A DNA stretch of 64,000 nt from JBBIQS01 sp037442205 (GTDB lineage: Bacteria > Myxococcota > Myxococcia > Myxococcales > UBA5297). The stretch spans positions 26,945 through 90,944 of the forward strand of contig JBBIQS010000024.1 of NCBI GenBank assembly GCA_037442205.1. The letters run 5' to 3'. The position numbers and the translations under genes were made by a program. The notes below the pieces were generated by a model. It saw only the letters and a list, made by a program, of their open reading frames with translations, had not been told where the DNA came from and searched no databases. The stretch's first letter is position 1; each line of letters starts with the position of its first letter. This document shows positions 8,965-17,311 of this stretch, piece by piece.

Positions 8965-8994
8965 TTGACACCCCAGACTGAAAACGGCTAGGGT
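8965..8994 (+). promoter_or_regulatory. sigma-70-type promoter for the Fic-like gene
   Basis: A perfect -35 box TTGACA (8965-8970), an 18-base spacer and TAGGGT (8989-8994), which keeps the T, A and final T of the -10 consensus. It lies about 110 bases before the start at 9104. The remainder of the 296-bp gap (8808-9103) shows only G+C-rich sequence with no gene. Confidence 0.6.
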
Positions 8995-9103
8995 TTCCAG
9001 GTAATTAGGGGGTCAAGGACGCGCCGGGCGGGTTGTCCGGCGACCTTGAAAAACCGGCACGCCGTGGCCGAGGTGTGCGGCGAAAGACGGGAGCTGGTCG
9101 GAC

Positions 9104-9877
9104 ATGAAGACCCGGCTATTGGCAATCGACGAGCGCACCGAGAAGCTGCAGCGGATGATGCGGCGTGAGAAGAACCGGGCCGCCGACTTCCAGCACACCT
9201 TCGAGCTGTCGCTCATCTACCACGAGAACGCGCTGGAGGGGATCGTCTTCTCCAGCAACGAGCTGCTGGCGGCGCTCGACCCCAACGCCATCGCCGCCGA
9301 TGCCTCGATGGTCCCGATCTTCACCGAGATCCGCAACCACCGGGCGGCGCTGGCCTTCGTGCAGGAAGAGGCGGCCAACAAGAAGGGCAAGACCACCGTC
9401 ACCCTGATCAAGAAGCTCTACGAGCTACTGGGCGCCGGCATCCCGGACCGCGAGAAGGCGGTCTACCGCAAGGACATGCCGCTGCACCGCACCTACTTCC
9501 ACGACATCGCCCAGCCGAACAAGATCGCCGGGCTGGTGGAGAAGCTGGTCGACTACACCACCGGGGCCGAGTTTCGCGAGCTGCACGTGGTCCACCAGGC
9601 GGCCACCCTGCAGTGGATGTTCATGCAGGCCTTCCCCTTCACCGACAACAGCGGCAAGGTCGCGCGGCTGCTCAGCCACCTGCTGCTCATCCGTTCCGGC
9701 TACCTGCCGCCGGTGATCCACGCCATCGACCGCCAGCGCTACTACGAGGCGCTGCGCATGCCGGTCAGCACCCTGCGGCTGCTGGTGACCGAGGCGCTGG
9801 AGAACTCGCTGGAGAACGCCTTCAAGTTCTTCGCCCCCGCCGAGAACATCCGGATGCCGCGGGCATCCAACGGCTAG
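9104..9877 (+). CDS. Fic-domain-like protein with degenerate active-site motif
   Basis: A 257-residue cytoplasmic protein. The C-terminal half aligns with the Fic fold: an alpha-helical approach (HVVHQAATLQWMFMQ), the loop FPFTDNSGKVARLL (177-190) in place of HPFxDGNGRxxRLL, then a hydrophobic helix. The catalytic His of FIC AMP-transferases is Phe177, and G, N and R of the anion-binding part read N182, S183 and K185, so nucleotidyl transfer in the usual way is not expected. ALEG in the N-terminal part (43-46) sits where class II Fic proteins carry the inhibitory helix. It may be a regulator or a binding protein derived from a Fic enzyme. A conserved promoter precedes it, and the AAA+ gene upstream is the nearest candidate partner. 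Start ATG 9104 is the first in frame. Confidence 0.75.
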   Translation: MKTRLLAIDERTEKLQRMMRREKNRAADFQHTFELSLIYHENALEGIVFSSNELLAALDPNAIAADASMVPIFTEIRNHRAALAFVQEEAANKKGKTTVTLIKKLYELLGAGIPDREKAVYRKDMPLHRTYFHDIAQPNKIAGLVEKLVDYTTGAEFRELHVVHQAATLQWMFMQAFPFTDNSGKVARLLSHLLLIRSGYLPPVIHAIDRQRYYEALRMPVSTLRLLVTEALENSLENAFKFFAPAENIRMPRASNG

Positions 9878-9964
9878 GTCGCCTTTCCTCGTCATTGCCG
9901 GCGCTCCTCGGCTCCGGGCCCTCGGGCTCTGGAGCGAGCGCCTTTTTCCCTCTTTGGAGCCCGC

Positions 9965-10846
9965 ATGATCCTCGGAGCCCACGAATCGATCGCCGGCGGG
10001 GCCTTCAAGGCCTTCGAGCGCGCCGAGGCCGACAGCGCCCAGAGCCTGCAGATCTTCACCAAGAACGCCCGCGGCTGGGCCGCCAAGCCGCTGAGCGACG
10101 AGGAGGTGGCCAACTTCCACGCCGAGGCCAGGCGCACCGGCATCAAGGTCATCGCCCACTGCAGCTACCTGGTGAACCTGGGCTCCGACGACCCGGCGAT
10201 GCGCCAGAAGTCGCTGGCCGGCTTCACCGACGAGCTGATGCGCTGCCAGGCCCTGGGAATTCCCCACCTGGTGGTCCACCCCGGCGCCCACGCCGACCTG
10301 GCCACCGGCATCGGCCTCATCGCCCGCGGCCTGGACGAGTGCTTCGCCGCCGCCAAGGGCGCCAAGACCGAGGTGCTGCTCGAGGTCACCGCCGGGCAGG
10401 GCACCAGCATCGGCCACCGCTTCGAGCAGCTGGCCCAGATCCTGGACAAGACCAAGCACGCCAGCCGGGTCGGCATCTGCCTGGACACCTGCCACCTCTA
10501 CGCCGCCGGCTACGACCTCGGCACCGACGAGGGCTACCGGAAGACCATCGCCGAGCTCGACAGCGCCCTGGGCTTGAAGCGGGTCAAGGCCCTGCATCTC
10601 AACGACTGCAAGAAGCCGCTGGGCTGCCGGGTCGATCGCCACGACGAGATCGGCGAAGGCACCCTGGGCATCCAGGCGTTTGCCCGGATCATGGGGGACC
10701 CGGCGTTCGAGCACTGCGTCGGCGTGCTGGAGACGCCGGAGCCGGCTAACTACAAGAAACACCTGGAGAAATTGCGCTCGCTCGCCGGCTCGTCCAAGGG
10801 CAAGGCGGGAGCAGGCGCCAACGCTCGCTCTCCCCGGGGGGGTTGA
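9965..10846 (+). CDS. nfo: deoxyribonuclease IV (endonuclease IV, AP endonuclease)
   Basis: A 293-residue base-excision repair enzyme that cleaves DNA 5' to abasic sites using a trinuclear zinc centre. The TIM-barrel signatures are all present: GAHESIAGG (4-12), FTKNARGW, LVVHPGAH, LLEVTAGQGTSIG, VGICLDTCHLYAAGYDL and LHLNDCKKPLGCRVDRHDEIGEG, which supply the His, Glu and Asp zinc ligands. ATG 9965 gives the expected N-terminus. The last ~20 residues are a basic Gly/Ala/Lys/Arg tail beyond the usual fold. It follows the Fic-like gene by 87 bp in the same direction and could be read through from it, but a functional link is not implied. Confidence 0.95.
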   Translation: MILGAHESIAGGAFKAFERAEADSAQSLQIFTKNARGWAAKPLSDEEVANFHAEARRTGIKVIAHCSYLVNLGSDDPAMRQKSLAGFTDELMRCQALGIPHLVVHPGAHADLATGIGLIARGLDECFAAAKGAKTEVLLEVTAGQGTSIGHRFEQLAQILDKTKHASRVGICLDTCHLYAAGYDLGTDEGYRKTIAELDSALGLKRVKALHLNDCKKPLGCRVDRHDEIGEGTLGIQAFARIMGDPAFEHCVGVLETPEPANYKKHLEKLRSLAGSSKGKAGAGANARSPRGG

Positions 10847-10977
10847 GCCCGAGCGCCCTCATCCCTTTTGTTGCTTGCGGGGCGGTGTCAACGGGAGTAC
10901 TCGCCGCCGGCAGGCGTTCCATGTAGTTGCGGCGATTGATGCCGCTGGGCGGGGCCAAGTAGGATTTGCCACTCGAC

Positions 10978-12189
10978 ATGTCACCACGGCAGGCAAGAAG
11001 GACTTACCGCAGCGTCGGAGCGCCCGTTTCCTCGGGCCTGGAGGCGCGGGCGGAGGCTGGATTGGACGCAGGTGGCCAACGCAAGCGCGGCCTCGGCGGC
11101 TCGCTCGACCTCAAGGAGCCGAAGGAGCCCGAGCCTCACCCAGGTCTGGTCTCCAACCTGCCGGTGCGCGAGCGGCTCGCCCGGCTGCGCCATCTGGCGC
11201 GGCACCACCGCAAGGGGCTGATCCTCACCCACGACAATCCGGACCCCGACGCCCTGGCGGCGGCGGTGGCGCTGGCCCACCTGCTCCACGTCGAGGGCGG
11301 GGTGGAGTGCCGCATCGCCTACGGGGGCATCGTCGGCCGCGCCGAGAACACGGCGATGATCCGCGAGCTGCGCCTGCCGGTGGTGCCGGTGTCGCGGGTG
11401 GTCTTCGAGGACTACGACCTCATCGCCCTGGTGGACACCCAGCCGTCGGTCTGCAATCACAGCCTGCCGCCCAGCTATTGGCCGGACGTGGTCATCGACC
11501 ACCACCCGCCGCGCGAGGAGAGCGGCCACGTGGCCTACGCCGACGTCGGCCACGGCTACGGGGCCACCTGCTCGATCCTGGTCGAGTACCTGCGCGAGGC
11601 CCGCAGCACCCTGACCCCCGAGGTGGCCACCGCCCTCTTCTATGGGATCAAGGCCGACACCCGCGACCTGGGCCGGCAGACCTACCAGATCGACGTCGAC
11701 AGCTACCTGTTCCTGCTGCCCAAGGTCGACAAGCAGGTGCTGTCGAACATCGAGCACCCCTCGCTGCCGGCGCGCTACTTCCAGCTCTACAACGCGGCCA
11801 TCGAGCGGGCCAAGGTGCACCAGACGGCGGTGGAGGTGGACCTGGGCGAGATCTACTCGCCGGACATGGTGGCCGAGGTCGCCGAGCGGATGCTGTCGCT
11901 GGAGGGGATGAAGTGGTCGCTGGCCTACGGCAGCTACCAGAAGAACCTGTTCCTCTCCATTCGCACCAATGACAAGAGGATGAACGCCGGCCGGCTCATC
12001 CGGCAGATCTGCGAGGATCTAGGCGGCTCGGCGGGTGGCCACGGGGCGATGGCCGGAGCCAGGGTTCCCTGTCCGTCGAAGGCGACCTGCGAGAAGGTCA
12101 AGCGGCAGCTGGTGCGCCGGTTCCTGGTCGAGTTCGGGGTTTCCGACTTCAAGGGCCTGCCGCTGCTCAAGCTGTCGCCGCGGGCTTAG
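10978..12189 (+). CDS. DHH-family phosphoesterase (NrnA/RecJ-like)
   Basis: A 403-residue protein of the DHH/DHHA1 superfamily, which hydrolyses short RNA, pAp or cyclic dinucleotide intermediates with Mn2+. Motifs: LTHDNPDPDALAAA (about 83-96), LVDTQP (about 152), the defining VVIDHHPP (about 170-177) and a C-terminal DHHA1 segment with GGSAGGHGAMAGARV and an SKATCEKVKRQLVRRF end. An N-terminal Arg/Gly-rich extension of about 45 residues precedes the DHH domain. The start is uncertain: ATG 10978 is the first ATG, with AGGA 13 bases upstream; a TTG at 10966 would sit on that site. The substrate, oligoribonucleotide or pAp or cyclic dinucleotide, cannot be told from sequence alone. Confidence 0.88.
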   Translation: MSPRQARRTYRSVGAPVSSGLEARAEAGLDAGGQRKRGLGGSLDLKEPKEPEPHPGLVSNLPVRERLARLRHLARHHRKGLILTHDNPDPDALAAAVALAHLLHVEGGVECRIAYGGIVGRAENTAMIRELRLPVVPVSRVVFEDYDLIALVDTQPSVCNHSLPPSYWPDVVIDHHPPREESGHVAYADVGHGYGATCSILVEYLREARSTLTPEVATALFYGIKADTRDLGRQTYQIDVDSYLFLLPKVDKQVLSNIEHPSLPARYFQLYNAAIERAKVHQTAVEVDLGEIYSPDMVAEVAERMLSLEGMKWSLAYGSYQKNLFLSIRTNDKRMNAGRLIRQICEDLGGSAGGHGAMAGARVPCPSKATCEKVKRQLVRRFLVEFGVSDFKGLPLLKLSPRA

Positions 12190-12227
12190 CGAGCTGATCG
12201 AGCTCCGCTGCACCCTCCGCTCAGCCC

Positions 12228-12298
12228 GAGCCCTTCGACGGGCTCAGGGCAGGCGGAGTCGAGGCCTCCTCGACTCAGCGATCGACTTCGTCGATTGC
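12228..12298. repeat. triple-hairpin intergenic repeat
   Basis: Three adjacent stem-loops fill the gap between convergent genes: 12228-12245 (GAGCCC, TTCGAC loop, GGGCTC), 12256-12276 (9-bp perfect stem, 3-base loop) and 12278-12298 (9-bp stem with one G-T type pair, 3-base loop). The first resembles the GAGCCTGTCGAAGG-type palindromes scattered in many environmental bacterial genomes. It may also act as a bidirectional terminator. Confidence 0.7.
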
Positions 12299-12349
12299 GC
12301 CGCTCGGGGTGACCGGTGCTGGCAATCGCGGGGAACTGCTGGGAAATCC

Positions 12350-12715
12350 CTAGAACGCTGAGTGGTGGTAGAGGTACTCGCCCACCGAGCCGAGCAGGCT
12401 CATCAGCCCGGCGGCCCAGAAGGCGGGCGCCAGACCTTTGATCTCCAGGCTGTCGCTCATCAGATCGGTCAGCTTGAGCAGCAGCGTGCTGACGACCCAG
12501 CGGGTGAGGAAGGCGAAGAGGAACCCCAGCCCGAGGGTGGCGATCCCCAGGGTGACGAAGAGCAGTTTCCCCAGGAAAAACTGCAGGATGCCGAACAGGG
12601 CCGAGACCAGGATCGCCCCGGCGAAGCCCTTGAGCTTGATGCCGGGGATCACCGCCGCGGCGATGTAGACCGACACCGAGAGAATCAGCCAGCTGATCAG
12701 CCAGTGGTGGTGCAT
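12350..12715 (-). CDS. phage holin family / DUF360-like (YvlD) membrane protein
   Basis: A 121-residue integral membrane protein with four hydrophobic segments (about 4-24, 30-48, 55-75 and 95-112). The pattern VIPGIKLKGFAGAILVSALF followed by FGILQFFLGKLLF and GLGFLFAFLTRWVVS is typical of the small four-helix family annotated as mycobacterial phage holin superfamily IV or YvlD. Despite the name these are usually chromosomal membrane proteins of unknown role and not lysis proteins. AGGAG lies 8 bases before ATG 12715. It is transcribed against the DHH gene and away from kamD. Confidence 0.8.
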   Translation of the reverse strand: MHHHWLISWLILSVSVYIAAAVIPGIKLKGFAGAILVSALFGILQFFLGKLLFVTLGIATLGLGFLFAFLTRWVVSTLLLKLTDLMSDSLEIKGLAPAFWAAGLMSLLGSVGEYLYHHSAF

Positions 12716-12933
12716 CGCTTTCTCCTCGCTGACGGCGGGCGAGTCGCCCGCGCTCCCTGCTACGCACGAGCAGCAGCTTACTTGCGCCCGAGAGCGGGAG
12801 CGGCCTATTTTCGTCCGCCTCCGACGGCGCCTGCCTGCCAGCTTGCCGGCACCGCGCAGGGCCGCTCGGGTTGGCCCTCATCCCCAGCGCCTCCCCTCGA
12901 CAGAGCGGCGAGGCAGCACCCTTGGTGGAAGCC

Positions 12934-14490
12934 ATGGCCTCTCTGTTCGTCGACGACGCCCAGGTTGCCCGCGCCCGCGAGCTGGCGGCGCGCGTCACCG
13001 AGCCGGTGTTGGGCTTCATCGGGCGCCACACCACCGTCTCCATCGAGCGCACGGTCTTGCGGCTGTACGGCATCACTGGCGCCGGGCCGCGCGGGGTGCC
13101 GCTGGTCAACACCCTGGTCGACCGGCTCCACTCCGCCAAGGTCCTGGACCGCGGCGCCGCCTGGTGGCTCGGGCGGGCGCTCAAGATGGGCGCCACCAGC
13201 CCGGCGGCGGCGGTGGAGAAGCTCGCCTCGCTGCCCCTGGAGAAGCTGACCGCCCCCAGCGAGCAGGAGGACGCCGAGATCCGGTCCCTGATGCGCGCCG
13301 AGACCCGCGGGGCCTGCGACGAGCTCAAGCGCCGGGTCGAGAAGCGCGAGGCGCTCAAGAAGGAGCTCGGCACCTCGCCCAGGCCGCACAAGTACGTGAT
13401 CGTGGCCACCGGCAACATCTACGACGACGTGGAGCAGGCGCGGGCCGCGGCCCAGTCCGGCGCCGACATCATCGCCGTCATCCGCTCCACCGCTCAGTCG
13501 CTGCTCGACTACCTGCCCCACGGCGCCACCACCGAGGGCTACGGAGGCACCTACGCCACCCAGGAGAACTTCCGCATCATGCGCGAGGCCCTGGACGACG
13601 AGTCGAAAAAGCTCAGGCGCTACATCCACTTGACCAACTACTCGTCGGGCCTGTGCATGTCGGAGATCGCCATCGCCGCGGCCTGGGAGCGGCTGGACAT
13701 GCTGCTCAACGATGCGATGTACGGGATCCTGTTCCGCGACATCAATATGCGGCGGACCTTCATCGACCAGTACTTCTCGCGCCGGATCTGCGCCTACACC
13801 GGGATCGTGATCAACACCGGCGAGGACAACTACATCACCACCGCCGACGCCTTCGAGGCCGGGCACACCGTGCTCGCCAGCCAGTTCATCAACGAGTCCT
13901 TCGCCAAGCGCGCCGGGCTGGCCGACTGGCAGCTGGGGCTGGGGCACAGCTACGAGATCGACCCCCACAAGCCGCAGACCTTCCTCTACGAGCTGGCGAT
14001 GGCGATGCTGGTGCGCCGCTGCTTCCCCGACGCGCCGCTCAAGTACATGCCGCCCACCAAGCACAAGTCGGGCGACATCTTCTTCTCCCACGCCTACGAC
14101 CTGATGGCCGACATCGTCGCCCGCTGGACCGGCCAGGGCATCCAGCTGCTGGGGATGATGACCGAGGCTATGCACACCCCGCTGATGATGGACCGCTACG
14201 TGGCCTTGAAGGGCGCCGACTACGTCTACCGGGCCTTCGACGGCATCGACCAGGAGTTCACCCTCAACCCCAACGGCAAGATCGCCGCCCGGGCGCGCCA
14301 GGTGTTCGACGAGGCGCTGTCGCTGCTGGAAGAGGTGGACCGCATCGGGCTGATGGGGGCCATCGGCAAGGCGCGCTTCGGGGACATCGCCCGCACCGAG
14401 ACCGGCGGCAAGGGGCTGGACGGCGTGCTGGAGCGCGGCCCCAACTACTTCAACCCCTTCCTCGAGGTCCTCGAGGGAAAGCAGCTCTGA
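12934..14490 (+). CDS. kamD: lysine 5,6-aminomutase, alpha subunit
   Basis: The large subunit of the adenosylcobalamin- and PLP-dependent aminomutase that moves the terminal amino group of D-lysine or beta-lysine to C5 in anaerobic lysine degradation. ATG 12934 (GGTGGA 5 bases upstream) gives 518 residues, close to the 516 of the clostridial enzyme; a TTG at 12871 would add 21 residues that do not fit. Family-typical segments include ATGNIYDDVEQARAAAQSGA, IIAVIRSTAQSLLDYLPHG, TTEGYGGTYATQENFRIMR, HLTNYSSGLCMSEIA and MTEAMHTPLMMDRY, forming the TIM barrel over the cofactor. Its partner kamE lies 716 bp downstream, separated by a lipoprotein gene, instead of directly adjacent as usual. Activity requires KamE. 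Confidence 0.95.
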   Translation: MASLFVDDAQVARARELAARVTEPVLGFIGRHTTVSIERTVLRLYGITGAGPRGVPLVNTLVDRLHSAKVLDRGAAWWLGRALKMGATSPAAAVEKLASLPLEKLTAPSEQEDAEIRSLMRAETRGACDELKRRVEKREALKKELGTSPRPHKYVIVATGNIYDDVEQARAAAQSGADIIAVIRSTAQSLLDYLPHGATTEGYGGTYATQENFRIMREALDDESKKLRRYIHLTNYSSGLCMSEIAIAAAWERLDMLLNDAMYGILFRDINMRRTFIDQYFSRRICAYTGIVINTGEDNYITTADAFEAGHTVLASQFINESFAKRAGLADWQLGLGHSYEIDPHKPQTFLYELAMAMLVRRCFPDAPLKYMPPTKHKSGDIFFSHAYDLMADIVARWTGQGIQLLGMMTEAMHTPLMMDRYVALKGADYVYRAFDGIDQEFTLNPNGKIAARARQVFDEALSLLEEVDRIGLMGAIGKARFGDIARTETGGKGLDGVLERGPNYFNPFLEVLEGKQL

Positions 14491-14560
14491 ACCGAGGGGA
14501 AAACCCTCCGCCTCATCTCTGAGGCGGAACAGCCAGGGCTCGAAACGCCCGGGAGCACAC

Positions 14561-15175
14561 ATGAAGAAGCTCAGCCTCGTCATCCTCACCTCGCTGTGCG
14601 CCTGCGCCACCGCGCGGACGGTCCAGGTCAAGTCCGACGCCCGCCTGTCCGGTGGAGGGGAGTCGCTGGCCAAGATCGACCTCCCCGCCGACTGGTACGC
14701 CTCCTCGGTGAAGGGCGATCGCGCCACCTACTTCGCCCCTGACAACTTCACCAAGGTCAGCCTCTCCGCCTCCTCGGTGCTGGCCGCCGAGGGCGCCTGC
14801 GCCGATTTCGCCCGCCGCGCCGCCGAGGACGCGGTGAAGGAGCTGGGAAAGGTGACTCCAGAGATCGCCGCCGATCCCTCCGCCCCCGAGCGCGTCACCT
14901 TCATGGCGGTGGTGCCGGCCTCGCCCCCGGGCCCGTCGGATCGCCAGGTGGTCGGCAAGGTGATCTGCCGCAACGGAGTCCAGGCGGTGGCCACCTGCAG
15001 CTCGGGCACCCAGCGGGCGACCATGGCCAACGCTTGCCAGGGCATCGTCGACAGCCTGGTGGTCGAGACCAGCGCGGCGCCGGTGGGCGTGCGCACCTCG
15101 CAGGTCAGCGCCGCTCCCGCTGCTCCGGCTGCCCCGGCTGCCCCGGCTCCGGCCGCTCCCGCCGCCAATCCCTAG
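14561..15175 (+). CDS. putative lipoprotein between kamD and kamE
   Basis: A 204-residue protein with a short signal sequence and a possible lipobox (LTSLCAC; candidate Cys13 or Cys15). ATG 14561 has GGAG 6 bases upstream. Residues 20-165 form one globular domain: strands such as KIDLPADWYASSVKGD and CADFARRAAEDAVKEL, then AEGAC, VICRNGVQ, ATCSSG and NACQGIVDSL. The last 35 residues are almost pure Ala/Pro, a flexible tail. I do not recognise the domain; it resembles the class of small myxobacterial envelope proteins that estimate uptake or damage only in general shape, so no function is given. It lies 70 bp after kamD and 31 bp before kamE, so the three genes are probably co-transcribed. Confidence 0.75.
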   Translation: MKKLSLVILTSLCACATARTVQVKSDARLSGGGESLAKIDLPADWYASSVKGDRATYFAPDNFTKVSLSASSVLAAEGACADFARRAAEDAVKELGKVTPEIAADPSAPERVTFMAVVPASPPGPSDRQVVGKVICRNGVQAVATCSSGTQRATMANACQGIVDSLVVETSAAPVGVRTSQVSAAPAAPAAPAAPAPAAPAANP

Positions 15176-15206
15176 GAAACACGGCTACTTCTCGTCGAGG
15201 GCTCCG

Positions 15207-15971
15207 ATGGATGCCAAGACCGCGGAGAAGGTGAAAAAGGTCATCCGCCCCTACGGCGACCGGCTGGACGACGGCGCGGTGCAGCTGGCGTTCGTGCTGC
15301 CGGTGCCGCCGTCGGAGAAGGCCAAGGAGGCGGCGCGCCTGTTCGTGAAGAAGTGGGGCTTCGCCGAGGCCAAGGTGGCCACCATGGAGCCGGCCGCCGA
15401 GAACTACACCTTCTTCGTGGTCTACGGCCACACCGGCAGCTACCTCGACTACAACGAGATCGACGTCCCCGAGGTGGTGGTCAAGAAGATGGGCTTCGAC
15501 GCCCTCAACGCCTGGATCGAGAAGACCATCGGGCGCAAGGTGGTGGTCTACGGCGCCTGCACCGGGACCGACAGCCACACCGTGGGCATCGACGCGATCA
15601 TGAACATGAAGGGCTTCGCCGGCGACTACGGGCTGGAGCGCTATCCCTTGTTCGAGGCCCACAACCTCGGGGCCCAGGTGCCCAACGACGAGCTGATCGC
15701 CAAGGCTAAGGCCGGCAACGCCGACGCCATCCTGGTCTCGCAGGTGGTGACCCAGCGCGACGTGCACAAGGAGAACGCCCGCGAGTTCATCGACAAGGCC
15801 AAGGCCGCCGGCATCCACGGCAAGACCTTGCTGCTGCTGGGCGGACCGCGGGTGGACCACAAGCTGGCGCTGGAGCTGGGCTTCGACGCCGGCTTCGGCA
15901 CCGGCACCAAGGCCTCCGACGTGGCCAACTACATCGGCCACGCGCTGGCGCACAGGATGGGCAGGGAGTAG
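15207..15971 (+). CDS. kamE: lysine 5,6-aminomutase, beta (B12-binding) subunit
   Basis: The small subunit, 254 residues against about 262 in the clostridial enzyme. The cobalamin-binding Rossmann domain carries the base-off/His-on motif DSHTVG (Asp122, His124, Gly127). Lys135, in IMNMKGFAGD, lies 11 residues after that His, exactly the spacing between the cobalt His (133) and the PLP lysine (144) in clostridial KamE, so both cofactor anchors are intact. A C-terminal LLLLGGPRVDHKLALELGFD segment completes the B12 domain. ATG 15207 has GAGGG 9 bases upstream. With kamD and the kal gene at 19747 it implies lysine degradation; kamA, kdd, kce and the CoA transferase are not in this window. Confidence 0.95.
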   Translation: MDAKTAEKVKKVIRPYGDRLDDGAVQLAFVLPVPPSEKAKEAARLFVKKWGFAEAKVATMEPAAENYTFFVVYGHTGSYLDYNEIDVPEVVVKKMGFDALNAWIEKTIGRKVVVYGACTGTDSHTVGIDAIMNMKGFAGDYGLERYPLFEAHNLGAQVPNDELIAKAKAGNADAILVSQVVTQRDVHKENAREFIDKAKAAGIHGKTLLLLGGPRVDHKLALELGFDAGFGTGTKASDVANYIGHALAHRMGRE

Positions 15972-15994
15972 CCGATCAGTCTGATCAGATGAAA

Positions 15995-16024
15995 GGGCCC
16001 CGAGGCGACCTCGTCTCGGGGCCC
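15995..16024. terminator. bidirectional hairpin terminator
   Basis: A 10-bp perfect stem (15995-16004 with 16015-16024) and 10-base loop lie between convergent kamE and the Cys-rich lipoprotein gene. On the minus strand it is followed by TTTC. An unrelated short palindrome lies just before it at 15974. Confidence 0.75.
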
Positions 16025-16048
16025 TCGCTCTTCAGGGATTGCCTGCGG

Positions 16049-16909
16049 TTACGGCTGGCAGGAGCCGTTCAGGCAGCGCTCGCCGGTGGGGCAGTCGCAG
16101 TTGGTGGCGCAGGAGGCGCCGCTGCCCTCGAAGCAGTAGCCGACCTTGCAGACCTCGCTCGACTTGCACTGGGCGATGGCGGTGCAGCGGGCGCGGCACT
16201 TGGCGTCGACGCAGTCGCTGCCGGCGGTGCAGTCGGCGCCGGTGGTGCACTGAGCGGTGGGGCGGGCTTGGCACAGGCCGGACTGGCACTGCTCGGCGGC
16301 CGGGCACTCGGCGTCGCTGCTGCAGGTCAGGTGGCAGGCGCCGTTGACGCACAGCGCGCTGTTGCCGCAGTCGCTGCTGAAGTGGCAGGGGCCGCTGCTC
16401 GGCGCGCCGGCGTCGGGGGCGGCGGTGCCGGCGTCGCTGGGCGCGGGAGCCGGGGCCGGAGCGCAGAACATGTCCTGGCAGACCTTGCCCGTCCCGCAGT
16501 CGGTGTCCTTGGCGCAGAGGGTGGAGCAGTAGCCGTTGATGCACATCTCGCCGCGGCCGCAGGCCGAGCTGTCGCTGCAGCTCTTGGCGTCGGCGGGCAG
16601 CTCGCGGCAGGCGCCCTGCACGCAGTACTCGCTTTCGTGGCAGTCGCCGTTCTGCTGGCAGGTGGCGTGGCAGACCGTGTGGAGGCAGGACTCGCCAATG
16701 CCGCAGTCCCCGCTCTTGCTGCAGGAGGTCTTGGGCTGGGTACAGCTGCCACTCTGGCAGGTGCAGGTCTTGTCGCACTGGGCGGTCTTGCTGCAGGAGG
16801 TGCCGCCGCCGCAGTTGCCGCTGCCACATCCGTAGTTGTTTTCGATGCGGCAGCCGGCGAGGGAGAGGGCGGCGCTGGCGGCGAGGAGCAGCAGGCGGAG
16901 GCGATTCAT
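16049..16909 (-). CDS. Cys-rich (Dickkopf/EB-like) lipoprotein
   Basis: A 286-residue exported lipoprotein; the signal peptide ends in LSLAGC (Cys20). Almost all of the mature protein consists of short repeats in which C....DC..G..C..G.C recurs about eight times, giving some forty Cys residues in likely disulfide pairs. An Ala/Pro/Asp linker near 150-172 (APAPAPSDAG, APDAGAP) splits the repeats into two blocks. Such arrays are abundant in myxobacterial surface proteins and resemble eukaryotic EB or Dickkopf domains; they are usually taken as adhesion or binding modules. AAAGG precedes ATG 16909. It is divergent from the ECF sigma operon. No enzymatic motif is present. Confidence 0.85.
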   Translation of the reverse strand: MNRLRLLLLAASAALSLAGCRIENNYGCGSGNCGGGTSCSKTAQCDKTCTCQSGSCTQPKTSCSKSGDCGIGESCLHTVCHATCQQNGDCHESEYCVQGACRELPADAKSCSDSSACGRGEMCINGYCSTLCAKDTDCGTGKVCQDMFCAPAPAPAPSDAGTAAPDAGAPSSGPCHFSSDCGNSALCVNGACHLTCSSDAECPAAEQCQSGLCQARPTAQCTTGADCTAGSDCVDAKCRARCTAIAQCKSSEVCKVGYCFEGSGASCATNCDCPTGERCLNGSCQP

Positions 16910-17311
16910 GGTCGGGACCTTTCGGTGAGTGGGAGCGGCTCGTCATCAGCCGATTGCCCGCTTGGTTGCCAAGTCGCCGACAAGCGATCACGCGCCGCGC
17001 GCCAGCGCCGCGCGGCCTCCTTTGATCGCCGTGCACGCTTTTCAGGCCGCAGGCCGGATCGCCGGCTGAGCGCTCGAATGGCCTGAGGGCCAGGGCCCCA
17101 GGGCCCGATGACGCAAGGGGACAATCGATCAGCAGCCCATTTGATCGTTTTTGGGGCGAGCGGGAACCAACCCCCACAGGAGCAGCTGTCCACTGAGACG
17201 TCGGGTCCGAAAATGGTCGCAGTCGCATATCGCCCGCTGCCAACTGTCGCGCTAGAGTGCGACCCTCGCCCTCGGCAATCGGCCGGGGCCAAGGTCGGAG
17301 GAGGCGAGCGC
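16910..17311. promoter_or_regulatory. divergent intergenic region before the ECF sigma gene
   Basis: A 402-bp gap between divergent genes. It holds a hairpin CGATCA/TGATCG (17126-17131 with 17142-17147) followed by TTTTT (17148-17152), which could attenuate transcription towards the sigma gene, and a TAGAGT box at 17253-17258 about 55 bases before the sigma start with no recognisable -35. A GGTCGCA/TGCGACC inverted pair flanks that box. No gene was recognised. Confidence 0.4.

Noticed and set aside
12350..12715. Phage lysis gene because of the holin family name
   Set aside because: The family is mostly chromosomal, and no phage structural, lysin or integrase gene is nearby.
12871..12933. TTG 12871 as the kamD start
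   Set aside because: The added 21 residues do not match KamD proteins; ATG 12934 gives 518 residues, as in the clostridial enzyme, and has a ribosome-binding site.
17108..17311. An upstream start for the ECF sigma gene
   Set aside because: The extra 68 residues lack coding character and cross a terminator-like hairpin; GTG 17312 has GGAGGAGG at good spacing.
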